Shown: piece after piece, positions 7,468 through 15,906 of the stretch
Layout of the letters: each line of letters starts with the position of its first letter
Numbering within the stretch: position 1 is the first letter of the stretch
Assembly (NCBI GenBank): GCA_934590355.1
Contig: CAKTOX010000014.1
Span: forward strand, 1-45,276
DNA: 45,276 nt
Direction: 5' to 3'
Source of the DNA: an uncultured Oscillospiraceae bacterium
GTDB lineage: Bacteria > Bacillota > Clostridia > Oscillospirales > Oscillospiraceae
Program-made: the position numbers and the translations under genes
Notes under the pieces: model-generated
What the model saw: only the letters and a program-made list of their open reading frames with translations
The model's database searches: none
What the model was told of the DNA's origin: nothing

Positions 7468-7875
7468 TTATGCGCCGTAGTCCCAGTCAACAGCCTTCTT
7501 GGAGTCGACGAGGCTCTGGTATACGCTCAGGTGAGCGACGGCTGCCAGCAGGTTGCCCTTGAGCTTGAATTTGCCCTTTACGAGCGGAGTCTTGGAGTCC
7601 CACTCGCCCTTGATGACCTTAACAAAGTTCTCGTAAGGTCCGATGACGGTGAAGGTCGCGTCGGGGGCGGTATCTTCGCCTACGCCGCACTTGTGCTCGA
7701 TGCAGACGTTGTCCTGAACGTCAACGTAGAACCAGAAGGTGCTTCCGTCGGGGTTGTCGGTCCAGACCTCGGTGTAAGTGTAGGTGTTGAGCTTGCCGGG
7801 CTTCTTTTCGGAAAACTTGGGCAGAACGTCTGCACACAGTTTCTCGAACCATTCCTCGTTAAGCGCTTTTGCCAT
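7468..7875 (-). CDS. SCP2 sterol-binding domain protein
   Basis: A 135-residue soluble protein made of one SCP2 domain, a fold that holds lipids or fatty acyl-CoA in a hydrophobic tunnel. Typical pieces are FWFYVDVQDNVCIEHKCG, PDATFTVIGPYENFVKVIKGE and the lipid-tunnel motif LVKGKFKLKGNLLAA. The start at 7875 is chosen for its AGGAGG site; an in-frame start nine codons earlier has none. Bacterial SCP2 stand-alone proteins have no agreed substrate. It faces the small paralogous gene pair, and the acyl-CoA genes are elsewhere in the window. Confidence 0.88.
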   Translation of the reverse strand: MAKALNEEWFEKLCADVLPKFSEKKPGKLNTYTYTEVWTDNPDGSTFWFYVDVQDNVCIEHKCGVGEDTAPDATFTVIGPYENFVKVIKGEWDSKTPLVKGKFKLKGNLLAAVAHLSVYQSLVDSKKAVDWDYGA

Positions 7876-8107
7876 GATTATTCCTCCTAATTTTTCTCCC
7901 ACTCTGCGGTGGCACTTTAAAAAAAGCTTTTACATTATACCTGTGTACAGGATTAAAATCAAGGCAATAAAAGGCAAAAGAAGGCGTTTGTCCAAAAAAG
8001 ACTAAAAAACGAACACGTCTCCGAAAGTGTATAGAGAAAGCGTGAACAGTGCCGTTACAGCGGCGAAGGGGTATAGCGTTCACAAAATAAAAACTGTCAT
8101 ACACGGG

Positions 8108-8142
8108 AAAAAGCCGGCATGGTAAAGACCACACCGGCTTTT
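8108..8142 (-). terminator. Intrinsic terminator of ireB
   Basis: Read leftward, AAAAGCCGGTGTGGT pairs with ACCATGCCGGCTTTTT with one mismatch and ends in a T run. It begins about 15 bases after the ireB stop. From here to the SCP2 start (7876-8107) I see no gene. Confidence 0.8.
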
Positions 8143-8156
8143 CTTCTCGGCAAAGC

Positions 8157-8399
8157 TCAGCCGCCGAGATAGTTCGTGAGCAGCTCGTGCATGAGCTCGT
8201 CTCTGTCGATCCTGGTTATAAGGCTTCTTGCGTTGTTGTAGTTCGTGATGTACGTCGGGTCCTCCGAAAGAATATAACCAACAAGCTGGTTAATGGGGTC
8301 ATAGCCCTTTATCTTCAGAGAATTATATACGGACGACAGGATCTCGCGCATTTCCGTTTTGCTGTCAACGACTGCAAATTTTCTCGTTATGTCTTCCAT
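8157..8399 (-). CDS. ireB: IreB family regulatory phosphoprotein (UPF0297)
   Basis: An 80-residue protein that matches IreB/YrzL throughout: EILSSVYNSLKIKGYDPINQ, LVGYILSEDPTYIT, and NYNNARSLITRIDRDELMHELL. In Enterococcus, IreB is phosphorylated by the PASTA kinase IreK and works against cephalosporin resistance. In many Firmicutes the gene is followed by ruvX and a DUF1292 gene. Here it stands alone with its own terminator. The GGGGAG site is well placed. Confidence 0.94.
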   Translation of the reverse strand: MEDITRKFAVVDSKTEMREILSSVYNSLKIKGYDPINQLVGYILSEDPTYITNYNNARSLITRIDRDELMHELLTNYLGG

Positions 8400-8501
8400 A
8401 TTCTATCACTCCCCGGAAAATAATATGTTTATTCTATTATAACCATTCTACTCGCAAATGTAAAGCAAAATGCGAGAAATATTGAACACGGCGTATGAAA
8501 A

Positions 8502-11204
8502 TTATCGCATGGAAGCGCCGAGTTCGCGCTCGAGCGCGTCAAGAACGCTCTTCATTGTCTCTTCGGCGTGCTCATCGGTGAGGGTCTGGTCGTCGGCTCT
8601 GAGCGTGAGCGAGAACGCGACGGACTTTTTGCCCGGAGCGATGTGAGAGCCGGTGTAAATGTCAAACAGCTCGCAGTTTTTCAGATACTGACCGCCGGCG
8701 GACATGATGCAGTCGATGAGCCTTGCAACGGTGATGGCCTTGTCGCACACAACGGCAATGTCGCGCGTGACGGCGGGGAACTTGGGCAGTGGCTTGTAAA
8801 CGGGATCGCTGCCGCAGGCGCCCATGAGCTTTTCGAGAGAAAGCTCTGCGCAGTAAAGCTCCGCGTCGACGCCGTAGTTTGCTGCGACCAGCGGGTGGAT
8901 CTGACCGAAAACGCCGATGCACTCATCTCCCGCGTAGACCTTGGCGCAGCGGCCGGGATGGTAGGAGGGATTGTCCGTGCACGCCTCATAGCGGACGCTG
9001 TCTGCGCGAAGATCCTTGAGTATCGCCTCGACAAGACCCTTGACGGAGAAGAAGTTGACCTTCGCGCCGTAGGTACCGAGGGAGAGGTACTTCTTTTCGA
9101 TAGCAAGACCGTCCTCGCCGCCGAGGTGATAGGTTCTGCCGAGCTCGTAGAGCTTGACCTCCTTGTTGCGGAAGTTGTAGTTTCTCGTGAGTATCTCCAG
9201 CATGGAGGGCAGGGTGGTCGTGCGCATGATGGAGGTGTCCTCGCCGAGGGGATTGAGTATCTTGAAGCTCTCGCGCTCGGGAGAATCCGCGGGCATACGA
9301 ATTTTGTCGTAATAGGTGGGGGAGATGAACGAGTAGGTGATTATCTCGTCATAGCCCGCAGCGCGGCACAGTGCGCCGAGGCGCTGCTCAAGAAGCTGCT
9401 CCTCGGAGTAGCCGCCGAGGGTGCTCTGACCGGAAACGAGGGTGCAGGGGATGTTGTTGTAGCCGTAGAAGCGGGCGACCTCCTCGGCAAGGTCGGAGTA
9501 GTGACCGACGTCGCCGCGCCAGGAGGGGACGCTTATCGTTTCGCCCTCGACGCCGAAGCCGAGGCTGCGCAGTATATCCTGCATTGCCTCCGTGGAAACA
9601 TCGGTGCCGAGTAGGGCGTTGATTTTATCGGGGCGCAGCTCAAGCACGGTGGGTTCGGGAATGCTGTTGATGACGTCGATGACCCCGTCAACGACCTCGC
9701 CCGCGCCGAGAAGCTCAACGAGCTCGCACGCGCGCTCAACTGCCGGCAGCGTGTTCATCGGGTCAAGCCCCTTCTCGAATTTTGCAGACGCCTCCGTGCG
9801 CATACCGAGCGACAGCGCACCCTTGCGGATGCAGGTGCCGTCGAAGTTTGCCGACTCGAAAACGACGTCAACGGTGTTGGAAACTATCTCGCTGTTTTCG
9901 CCGCCCATGATACCGGCAAGACCGACCGCGCGGGTGTCGTCGGCGATGACGAGAATGTTGGGGTTGAGCTTTCTGACGTTGCCGTCGAGCGTGGTGAGCT
10001 CCTCGCCCTCGGCGGCGCGGCGCACGACTATCTTGCCGCCCTTGACGTAGCGATAGTCAAAGGCGTGCATGGGCTGGCCGTACTCCATCATGACGTAGTT
10101 TGTGATGTCAACGATGTTGTTGATGGGTCTTACGCCCATGGCGCGCAGCCTCTCGCGCATCCACTTAGGGGAGGGAGCGATCTTGACGTTGCGCACCATG
10201 CGCGCGGTGTATCTCGGGCAGAGATCGTCTGCGGGAGTTTCGACGGAAAGAAGCTCGCTCAGATCGCCCTGTGCGCCGCCGTTTACAACGGGGGTGTGCA
10301 GCTTGAGCTGCTTGCCGAAGGTAGCCGAGGCCTCGCGCGCAAGACCGATGACGGAAAGGCAGTCGGGGCGGTTGGGGGTTATCTCGAACTCAATGACGTG
10401 GTCGTCCGCGCCGATGATGGGGCGAATGTCGTCGCCGGGGGCAATACCGTCCTCATGCAGAACGAAAATGCCGTCGGCAATGCAGTGCGGGAACTCCGCC
10501 TGCTGCGCGTGAAGGTCGGCAAGCGTGCAGATGCTCTCGGACTTGGTGTTATACGCAACGAGGTCGCCCGCGTGGATGTTCTGGCAGGCGGTCACTGTGT
10601 CGGCACTGCTGACGCCGAGGTCGAGCGTGACCTTCCAAAGGTTGAGCCCTGCGTTTTCGACAGCGCTTACCTGCGCCGCGACGACGGGCCCGAAGACCTT
10701 GTCGCCGGCCTTGATATCCGCCGGGATGGAGGGCTTATCCTTATCCAGCGCGTGGTAATCGTTTAAAAGCGCGGCCGCGGTGATGATGCCGTAGGGGAAA
10801 TCGCGCTCGTCAAGACCCAGCTCCTTGAGGGAGCAGAACATACCCTCGGACATGACTCCGCGCAGCTTGCCGCGGCTTATCTTCTTGCCGCCGGGCAGCT
10901 CGGACTCATGCAGCGCGGCTGGGACGAGATCGCCCACGTGGACGTTCCATGCACCCGTTACTATCTGCATGAGCTCCTCGGCTCCGACGTCTGTCTTGCA
11001 TATCCACATATGGTCGGAATCCGGATGCTTTTCCATGGAAACGATCCTGCCGACGCGCACGTTGACGATATCTGCGCCCAAGTCCTCGTATGTCTCGACC
11101 TTCGAGCCGGAAAGGGTCATTGCTTCGGAAAACTCGCGGTCGTTTATATCGCTGACGGAAACGCCGTCAACAAACTCGCAAAGCCATTTTCTGCTTAAAT
11201 TCAT
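8502..11204 (-). CDS. pheT: Phenylalanine--tRNA ligase beta subunit, with an extra tRNA-binding-like domain
   Basis: The 900-residue beta subunit of the alpha2-beta2 enzyme that charges tRNA-Phe, about 100 residues longer than the usual 800. Order: N-terminal region; EMAPII/OB-type tRNA-binding domain (about 42-155, with VRVGRIVSMEKHPDSDHMWI, IVTGAWNVHVGDLV, GMFCSLKELGL); an insert (about 168-260) that looks like a second, degenerate copy of that domain (LWKVTLDLG, NIHAGDLV); then B3/B4 editing domain starting at IEFEITPNRPDCLSV, B5, catalytic-like domain, and C-terminal anticodon-binding FDX-ACB (FPAVTRDIAVVCD). The ribosome binding site GGGAGGAAATG lies in the 16-base gap after pheS. It is co-transcribed with pheS under T-box control. 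Confidence 0.95.
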   Translation of the reverse strand: MNLSRKWLCEFVDGVSVSDINDREFSEAMTLSGSKVETYEDLGADIVNVRVGRIVSMEKHPDSDHMWICKTDVGAEELMQIVTGAWNVHVGDLVPAALHESELPGGKKISRGKLRGVMSEGMFCSLKELGLDERDFPYGIITAAALLNDYHALDKDKPSIPADIKAGDKVFGPVVAAQVSAVENAGLNLWKVTLDLGVSSADTVTACQNIHAGDLVAYNTKSESICTLADLHAQQAEFPHCIADGIFVLHEDGIAPGDDIRPIIGADDHVIEFEITPNRPDCLSVIGLAREASATFGKQLKLHTPVVNGGAQGDLSELLSVETPADDLCPRYTARMVRNVKIAPSPKWMRERLRAMGVRPINNIVDITNYVMMEYGQPMHAFDYRYVKGGKIVVRRAAEGEELTTLDGNVRKLNPNILVIADDTRAVGLAGIMGGENSEIVSNTVDVVFESANFDGTCIRKGALSLGMRTEASAKFEKGLDPMNTLPAVERACELVELLGAGEVVDGVIDVINSIPEPTVLELRPDKINALLGTDVSTEAMQDILRSLGFGVEGETISVPSWRGDVGHYSDLAEEVARFYGYNNIPCTLVSGQSTLGGYSEEQLLEQRLGALCRAAGYDEIITYSFISPTYYDKIRMPADSPERESFKILNPLGEDTSIMRTTTLPSMLEILTRNYNFRNKEVKLYELGRTYHLGGEDGLAIEKKYLSLGTYGAKVNFFSVKGLVEAILKDLRADSVRYEACTDNPSYHPGRCAKVYAGDECIGVFGQIHPLVAANYGVDAELYCAELSLEKLMGACGSDPVYKPLPKFPAVTRDIAVVCDKAITVARLIDCIMSAGGQYLKNCELFDIYTGSHIAPGKKSVAFSLTLRADDQTLTDEHAEETMKSVLDALERELGASMR

Positions 11205-11220
11205 TCTTCATTTCCTCCCA

Positions 11221-12246
11221 TCAGAACTGTTCCAGGAAGCGGACGTCGTTTTCAAAGATAAGGCGCAGGTCGGCGATTTTGAATCTGCGCATGGCGAGTC
11301 TTTCAAGACCCATGCCGAACGCCCAGCCGGTGTATTCCTCGCTGTTTATGCCGCTCATTTCGAGCACCTTCGGGTGGATCATGCCGGCGCCGAGCACCTC
11401 GATCCAGCCCTCGCCCTTGCAGGTGGGGCAGCCCTTGCCGCCGCACTTGTGGCACTGAACGTCCATCTCGCAGCTCGGCTCCGTGAAGGGGAAGTGGTGC
11501 GGGCGGAATCTCGTGACGGTGCCCTCACCGAAAAGCTCCTGCATGACGAGGTTGAGAGTGCCCTTGAGGTCGGCCATGGTGACGTTCTTGTCGATGACCA
11601 TGCCCTCTATCTGGTGGAACATCGGGGAGTGGGTCGCATCGACCTCGTCCTTGCGGTAAACTCTGCCGGGGGCGACGATGCGTATGGGCAGCGGCATGGT
11701 CTCCATTGCGCGAACCTGCATGGGGCTCGTCTGCGAGCGGAGCATCACGCGGCTGTCGGTGTCAAAATAAAAGGTGTCCGACCAATCGCGGGAGGGGTGA
11801 CCCTCCTCGGCATTGAGCTTGTCGAAGTTATAGCTTGCAAGCTCGACCTCGGGGCCGTCAAGCACGGTGAAGCCCATGCCGACGAAAATGTCCTTGATCT
11901 CGTCCAGCGCCTTATACATCGGGTGCTTGTGACCGAAGCGGAGCTCCTCGCCGGGGACGGTGACGTCAAGCGCTTCAAGCTCCAGACGGGCCTCAAGAGC
12001 CGCCGCCTCAAGCTTTTTGCGGGTCTCGTCTATTGCCTGCTCTAGCTCTGCGCGGATCTGGTTTGCAAGCTGACCCATAACGGGGCGCTCCTGCGCGGAG
12101 AGCTTGCCCATCTGCTTCAAAATTGCGGTCAGTTCACCCTTTTTGCCGAGATATCTGACTCTCAGCGCGTCAAGATTTTCAGGACTGTCAGCGGCGAGAA
12201 TAGCCTTGACGGCGCTTTCTCTGAGCTGATTCATGAGTTCTTTCAT
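11221..12246 (-). CDS. pheS: Phenylalanine--tRNA ligase alpha subunit
   Basis: A 341-residue protein of the normal length for PheS, the catalytic subunit. After an N-terminal coiled coil (residues 1-90) come the class II motifs: HPMYKALDEIKDIFVGMGF, the motif 2 region HSPMFHQIEGMVIDKN with RVYRKDEVDATH before it, and motif 3 GWAFGMGLERLAMRRF. A Cys cluster, CHKCGGKGCPTC, is present in an insertion seen in many Firmicute PheS. The start at 12246 is preceded by AAGGAGA; the upstream in-frame ATG at 12306 lies within the T-box terminator. Confidence 0.96.
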   Translation of the reverse strand: MKELMNQLRESAVKAILAADSPENLDALRVRYLGKKGELTAILKQMGKLSAQERPVMGQLANQIRAELEQAIDETRKKLEAAALEARLELEALDVTVPGEELRFGHKHPMYKALDEIKDIFVGMGFTVLDGPEVELASYNFDKLNAEEGHPSRDWSDTFYFDTDSRVMLRSQTSPMQVRAMETMPLPIRIVAPGRVYRKDEVDATHSPMFHQIEGMVIDKNVTMADLKGTLNLVMQELFGEGTVTRFRPHHFPFTEPSCEMDVQCHKCGGKGCPTCKGEGWIEVLGAGMIHPKVLEMSGINSEEYTGWAFGMGLERLAMRRFKIADLRLIFENDVRFLEQF

Positions 12247-12281
12247 TGTGTATCTCCTTATCATCAGATCATAAAATAAAC

Positions 12282-12320
12282 ATAAAAAATAGTCTCCCGT
12301 CCCCATTGGGACGAAAGACT
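12282..12320 (-). terminator. T-box terminator hairpin
   Basis: Leftward, AGTCTTTCGTCCC pairs with GGGACGGGAGACT (one wobble) around a short loop and is followed by ATTTTTTATG. It competes with the antiterminator formed by the T-box sequence. Confidence 0.88.
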
Positions 12321-12520
12321 GCGCTTCCGCGGTACCACCCTGATTCGATGTTTATCGCACTTAAACGGCCTTAACGCAGCCAACGCCGGGGATTAGCCGG
12401 AGCTCACGGGCGAACCGAATATCAGCACCACGGGCGGCTTACAGCCGGCGACCGCCGTTCTCTGAGTGATGCAAGCGATATTATCTTCCCGATCAAAGCG
12501 GTAGCGATTATTACTATGAT
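12284..12520 (-). ncRNA. T-box leader (tRNA-Phe sensing) of pheST
   Basis: Read leftward, the T-box sequence AGGGTGGTACCGCG (12328-12341) is perfect. Upstream is a long stem I with GCATCAC pairing GTGGTGC. It is followed by a possible UUC (Phe) specifier at 12417-12419; a second UUC lies at 12412-12414, so the exact specifier is uncertain. Downstream is a strong terminator. Uncharged tRNA-Phe would pair with the specifier and the T-box bulge to favour the antiterminator and so raise pheST expression. Confidence 0.93.
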
Positions 12521-12549
12521 ATTAAATCCCACATTTAATTAAATGTCAA
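12521..12549 (-). promoter_or_regulatory. Promoter of the pheST T-box transcript
   Basis: On the leftward strand TTGACA (12549-12544) and TTTAAT (12526-12521) are 17 bases apart, right ahead of the T-box stem I. The spacer contains the palindrome ATTTAATTAAAT. Confidence 0.78.
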
Positions 12550-12622
12550 GAGCAAATTTCAATAATCTTGCGCAAAGCTCGGGAATAGGATTAGATAAAT
12601 CGAGTTTTGCGGAGGATGGGGT

Positions 12623-13165
12623 ATGAAAAGAATTGCGCCTGTTATCATGTGCCTTGTGCTGCTGTGCGGCTGCGCCGACACGGGGGAGAAGGAGTTTATA
12701 CGTTTTGTTGAGCACACCGTGCACGCCGAGGAGATTGCCTTCACTGCCGATGTCCGTGCAGAGTACGACGACAAAACGGCGCGGTTTAAGCTGCGCTACG
12801 AGCATGACGGCGACGGCAGCGAGGTCACGGTGCTCGAGCCCGAGCTTCTGTCGGGCATAAAGGCGAGGCTCGCGGGCGACCGGCTGAGCCTTGAGTATGA
12901 GGGCGCGATACTTGATATAGGAACGCTGCCCGACGCGAGGCTCAGCCCTATGTCGGCTCTGCCGCTTATGATGAAGGCTATACGAAACGGACACGTTGAA
13001 ATAACATGGCTTGAGGACGAGCGCATCGCAGCGCGTATAGTGCCCGAGGACGATTACGCCGTGACGCTGTGGCTCAGCTCATCTCTTGTGCCGGAGAGTG
13101 CGGAAATAAGCTACAAGGAGCGCTCGGTCGTGTTTATCGAGATAAGCGACTGGTCGGCCGAATAA
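12623..13165 (+). CDS. Small lipoprotein of unknown function
   Basis: A 180-residue protein with a clear lipoprotein signal (CLVLLCGC; modified Cys at about residue 17 or 18). The rest is predicted mostly beta strand with an acidic bias: FTADVRAEYDDKTARFKLRYE, VTVLEPELLSGIKARL, LSLEYEGAILDIG. The succession of antiparallel strands with 'YDDKTARFKLRYEHDG' resembles LolA/LolB-like lipid-binding folds, but this is a shape impression, not a family match. The start has a GGAGGATGGGG site. It lies divergently from pheST and is not obviously linked to the following MazF gene. Confidence 0.8.
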   Translation: MKRIAPVIMCLVLLCGCADTGEKEFIRFVEHTVHAEEIAFTADVRAEYDDKTARFKLRYEHDGDGSEVTVLEPELLSGIKARLAGDRLSLEYEGAILDIGTLPDARLSPMSALPLMMKAIRNGHVEITWLEDERIAARIVPEDDYAVTLWLSSSLVPESAEISYKERSVVFIEISDWSAE

Positions 13166-13180
13166 AATTCACGCCGCCGT

Positions 13181-13232
13181 GGGAGAATATAGTCAGCGCA
13201 CTACATAAGATGTAGCGGGCGACTATATACCC
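13181..13232 (+). other. Long hairpin ahead of the MazF-like gene
   Basis: GGG..TATAGTC (13181-13194) pairs with GACTATA..CCC (13221-13232), and inside it CTACAT (13201-13206) pairs with ATGTAG (13210-13215) around AAG. No T run follows, so this is not a plain terminator. It may be a leader structure or a processing site. Confidence 0.55.
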
Positions 13233-13297
13233 TCGTGCAAAGCCATACCGCGCTGCGGATCGGCTCTGACGGGGGAATATCCGGAGTGTGAATTAAA

Positions 13298-13642
13298 TTG
13301 AGTATAGTCAAACGTGGAGATATATTTTACGCCGACCTCAGCCCCGTAGTGGGCTCCGAGCAGGGCGGCATGAGACCCGTGCTCATCGTCCAAAACGATA
13401 CCGGCAATAAGCACAGCCCAACGGTCATCGCCGCAGCCATAACAAGCCAGACCGGTAAGGCGCGGCTGCCGACTCATATCGAGCTGAGCGGCCGCAGCGT
13501 CGGGCTGTCGCGCGACAGCGTCATACTGCTTGAGCAGATACGCACCATCGACAAATCCCGCCTGCGCGAGCGCATGGGAAAGCTCGACGAAAGCACCATG
13601 ACCAAGGTGGATAACGCCATTGCCGTGAGCTTCGGGCTTTGA
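13298..13642 (+). CDS. MazF/PemK-type endoribonuclease (EndoA-like)
   Basis: A 114-residue protein that matches the MazF family: RGDIFYADLSPVVGSEQGG at the N-terminus, RPVLIVQNDTGNKHSPTVI, and the catalytic-loop Arg/Thr residues (GSEQGGMRPV, AAITSQTGK). It should cut single-stranded mRNA at short sequences. It uses a TTG start, with GGAG about 12 bases upstream. No MazE/NdoAI-type antitoxin is seen in the 132 bases upstream or just downstream; the small downstream gene at 13696 is separated by a terminator and does not look like an antitoxin. Confidence 0.92.
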   Translation: MSIVKRGDIFYADLSPVVGSEQGGMRPVLIVQNDTGNKHSPTVIAAAITSQTGKARLPTHIELSGRSVGLSRDSVILLEQIRTIDKSRLRERMGKLDESTMTKVDNAIAVSFGL

Positions 13643-13649
13643 AAAACAG

Positions 13650-13681
13650 GCTCCCCGACGGTTCGCCTCGGGGAGCTTTTT
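13650..13681 (+). terminator. Intrinsic terminator after the MazF-like gene
   Basis: GCTCCCCGA (13650-13658) pairs with TCGGGGAGC (13668-13676), followed by five T's. Confidence 0.92.
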
Positions 13682-13695
13682 AAAAGGAGAGGGCT

Positions 13696-14127
13696 ATGAA
13701 ATATCCGGTGTACATAGACGGACAGCGCTGCGGGGAGGCTCTGCGCGAGAGCGCGGGACTGGTAACGGTGTTCACGGTGCGCGTGGAAAAAAGGCTTGAG
13801 CATCCGCTGCGGCTTTATCTGTACTCCGAGGAGGAAAGCACCCTTCTCGGCACGCTCTCGCCCGACGGCGACGGTATGTCGCTGCGGCGCAGCTTCAGCC
13901 GCGCAGAGCTTAAAAACGTTCCCCAAAATGCCCAATATGCCGCGGATAAACGGCTTAAAAAGCCCGAAAGCGGTGAGGATAAGCTCTGGAGGCAGGCAGC
14001 GCGGGGCTGTCTTGTCAGCGGAAGTGAGCTTGCCATACCTGCCGCTCCCGCCCGCCTTGCGCGGGTCAAAAACAGGCTTCGGAGTATAGACGGAAAGATA
14101 TATTTGATTTTTGGAATTAAAACGTGA
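13696..14127 (+). CDS. Uncharacterised 143-residue protein
   Basis: An unrecognised soluble protein with a good AAAAGGAG site 8 bases ahead of its ATG. The N-terminal half is strand-rich (YPVYIDGQRCGEAL, LVTVFTVRVEKR, LRLYLYSEEESTLLGTLSPDG) and the C-terminal half is basic and helical (LARVKNRLRS). No signal peptide, membrane segment or cysteine motif. It lies between MazF and the phosphorylase; the codon use is like its neighbours. Confidence 0.7.
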   Translation: MKYPVYIDGQRCGEALRESAGLVTVFTVRVEKRLEHPLRLYLYSEEESTLLGTLSPDGDGMSLRRSFSRAELKNVPQNAQYAADKRLKKPESGEDKLWRQAARGCLVSGSELAIPAAPARLARVKNRLRSIDGKIYLIFGIKT

Positions 14128-14192
14128 TATGGGTAGAAATCCGCTTGTTAATATGTTAATATGATGTCATATCACACATGGAGGTATTAGCT

Positions 14193-15497
14193 ATGCTGAT
14201 GACTGATGTTATAGTTAAAAAGCGCGATGGGGGAAAGCTCAGCGCGGAAGAAATAAAGTTTGTCGTTGACGGATATACGAAGGGTGACATTCCCGATTAT
14301 CAGATGTCGGCGCTGCTTATGGCGATACTGCTGCGCGGTATGGACAGAGAGGAAACGCTTGAGCTGACGATGGCGATGCGCGATTCGGGCGAAACGCTCG
14401 ACCTGAGCGCCATTAAGGGCGTGAAGGCGGACAAGCATTCGACCGGCGGCGTCGGCGATAAGACCTCGCTCATACTCTGCCCGATGGTTGCGGCGCAGGG
14501 CGTCAAGATAGCGAAAATGTCCGGCCGCGGACTCGGCCACACCGGCGGCACCATCGACAAGCTCGAGAGCTTCCCCGGCTTCACCACCGGCATTTCCGAG
14601 GAAAAATTCATTTCCAACGTTAACGATTTCGGCATTTCCATCATCGGGCAGACCGCCGACCTCGACCCTGCCGACAAGAAGATATACGCTCTGCGCGACG
14701 TAACCGGCACCGTGCCGAGCATACCGCTCATTGTAAGCTCCATCATGAGCAAGAAGCTCGCAGCGGGCGCTGACGTCATCGTGCTCGACGTTAAGACGGG
14801 CAGCGGCTCGTTTATGAAGACCACCGAGGACGCGCATGAGCTGGCGGAAAACCTCACCGCAGTCGGCAAGCTCGCCGGCAAAAAGACCGTCGCCGTCATA
14901 ACCGACATGGACGAGCCTCTCGGCAACGCCATCGGCAACGCACTCGAGGTAAAGGAAGCCATCTCCGTGCTGCGCGGCGAGAAGCAGGGCGAGCTGCTTG
15001 AGCTGTGCCTTACGCTCGGCGCGTGCATACTCACCGAGGCAGGAATCGCCGAGAATGACGAAGCGGCAAGAGCTATGCTCGAGAAGGGCATCGAGGACGG
15101 CTCGGCTCTCGAAAAGCTCGCGGAGCTCGTTGCGGGTCAGGAGGGCGACAAGCGCGCCGTTTATGACACCTCCATGCTGCCCGTGGCGCCCGTGCAGTAC
15201 GAGGCAGTGTGCGACCGCAGCGGCTATGTAAAGCACATCAGCGCCGATGAGGTCGGTCTTGTTTCCATGCACCTCGGCGGCGGCAGAGCCACGAAGGAGA
15301 GCGTTATCGACCTGTCCGTGGGACTTGTTCTCAACAAGAAGGTCGGCGACGCGGTCACGGCCGGCGAGAGCCTCGGCACCATCCACGCACAGAGCCTTGA
15401 GGCTGCGAAGAAGGCAGCGGAGATGCTCAATTCGTGCTACACCATCGTGCCCGACCCCGTCGAGAAACCTGCGTTCATTAAGGGCATCGTGAGATAA
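14193..15497 (+). CDS. pdp: Pyrimidine-nucleoside phosphorylase
   Basis: A 434-residue enzyme of the thymidine/pyrimidine-nucleoside phosphorylase family, splitting uridine, thymidine or deoxyuridine with phosphate in nucleoside salvage. The family signature SGRGLGHTGGTIDKLE is complete; the phosphate-binding KHSTGGVGDKTS and the K+/substrate residues in SSIMSKKLAAGAD are present. The start at 14193 is chosen because GGAGG (14180-14184) lies 8 bases before it; the upstream in-frame ATG at 14178 overlaps that site. Length equals Bacillus Pdp, which accepts both uridine and thymidine. No deoC or cdd is next to it. Confidence 0.95.
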   Translation: MLMTDVIVKKRDGGKLSAEEIKFVVDGYTKGDIPDYQMSALLMAILLRGMDREETLELTMAMRDSGETLDLSAIKGVKADKHSTGGVGDKTSLILCPMVAAQGVKIAKMSGRGLGHTGGTIDKLESFPGFTTGISEEKFISNVNDFGISIIGQTADLDPADKKIYALRDVTGTVPSIPLIVSSIMSKKLAAGADVIVLDVKTGSGSFMKTTEDAHELAENLTAVGKLAGKKTVAVITDMDEPLGNAIGNALEVKEAISVLRGEKQGELLELCLTLGACILTEAGIAENDEAARAMLEKGIEDGSALEKLAELVAGQEGDKRAVYDTSMLPVAPVQYEAVCDRSGYVKHISADEVGLVSMHLGGGRATKESVIDLSVGLVLNKKVGDAVTAGESLGTIHAQSLEAAKKAAEMLNSCYTIVPDPVEKPAFIKGIVR

Positions 15498-15515
15498 ATT
15501 TAATATTTAAATAGT

Positions 15516-15545
15516 AAAAAGGACAGTCAAACGACTGTCCTTTTT
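15516..15545. terminator. Bidirectional intrinsic terminator
   Basis: GGACAGTC (15521-15528) pairs with GACTGTCC (15533-15540) around AAAC, flanked by A5 and T5, so it can end both pdp and the facing small membrane-protein gene. Confidence 0.9.
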
Positions 15546-15855
15546 AATTTGTAAAAGCAATTATAAACGATGCAACTACCATGGTAAGGGCAAAGACGAT
15601 CTCGCCCGCCCATATCATGCGAAGCTGAGCTTCGGATATTACGAGCCCACTGCCTTGCGCTTCGCGGGGCGCGCCTGTATCCTCCTGCTCGGGAGCTTTC
15701 TGCTCCTCGGCGGCTGCGTCGTATTCGTTGTAGCTTACGTCCTCATCGGGAATATCCTCGTTTGGAATATTCTCGTTTGGAATATTCTCGTTGTGAGCTG
15801 CGGTGTTTTTCTTGCCGAGCTTGGGTATTTTGATTTCGGGAATCTTGAATTTCAT
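15544..15855 (-). CDS. Small uncharacterised protein with a C-terminal membrane helix
   Basis: A 103-residue protein: a basic start with repeated IPxI/LG units (IPEIKIPKLGKKN), then an acidic low-complexity stretch built from a five-residue repeat (NENIP NENIP NEDIP DEDV), and one C-terminal membrane helix (WAGEIVFALTMVVASFIIAF). The AGGTGATG site sits 4 bases ahead of the ATG. The gene may be the last of the leftward run with the EF-G paralogue. No family recognised. Confidence 0.75.
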   Translation of the reverse strand: MKFKIPEIKIPKLGKKNTAAHNENIPNENIPNEDIPDEDVSYNEYDAAAEEQKAPEQEDTGAPREAQGSGLVISEAQLRMIWAGEIVFALTMVVASFIIAFTN

Positions 15856-15906
15856 AGCATCACCTGAAAACGGCGGGCGCGAGGCCCGCCGTTTGACAGT
15901 TATTTA

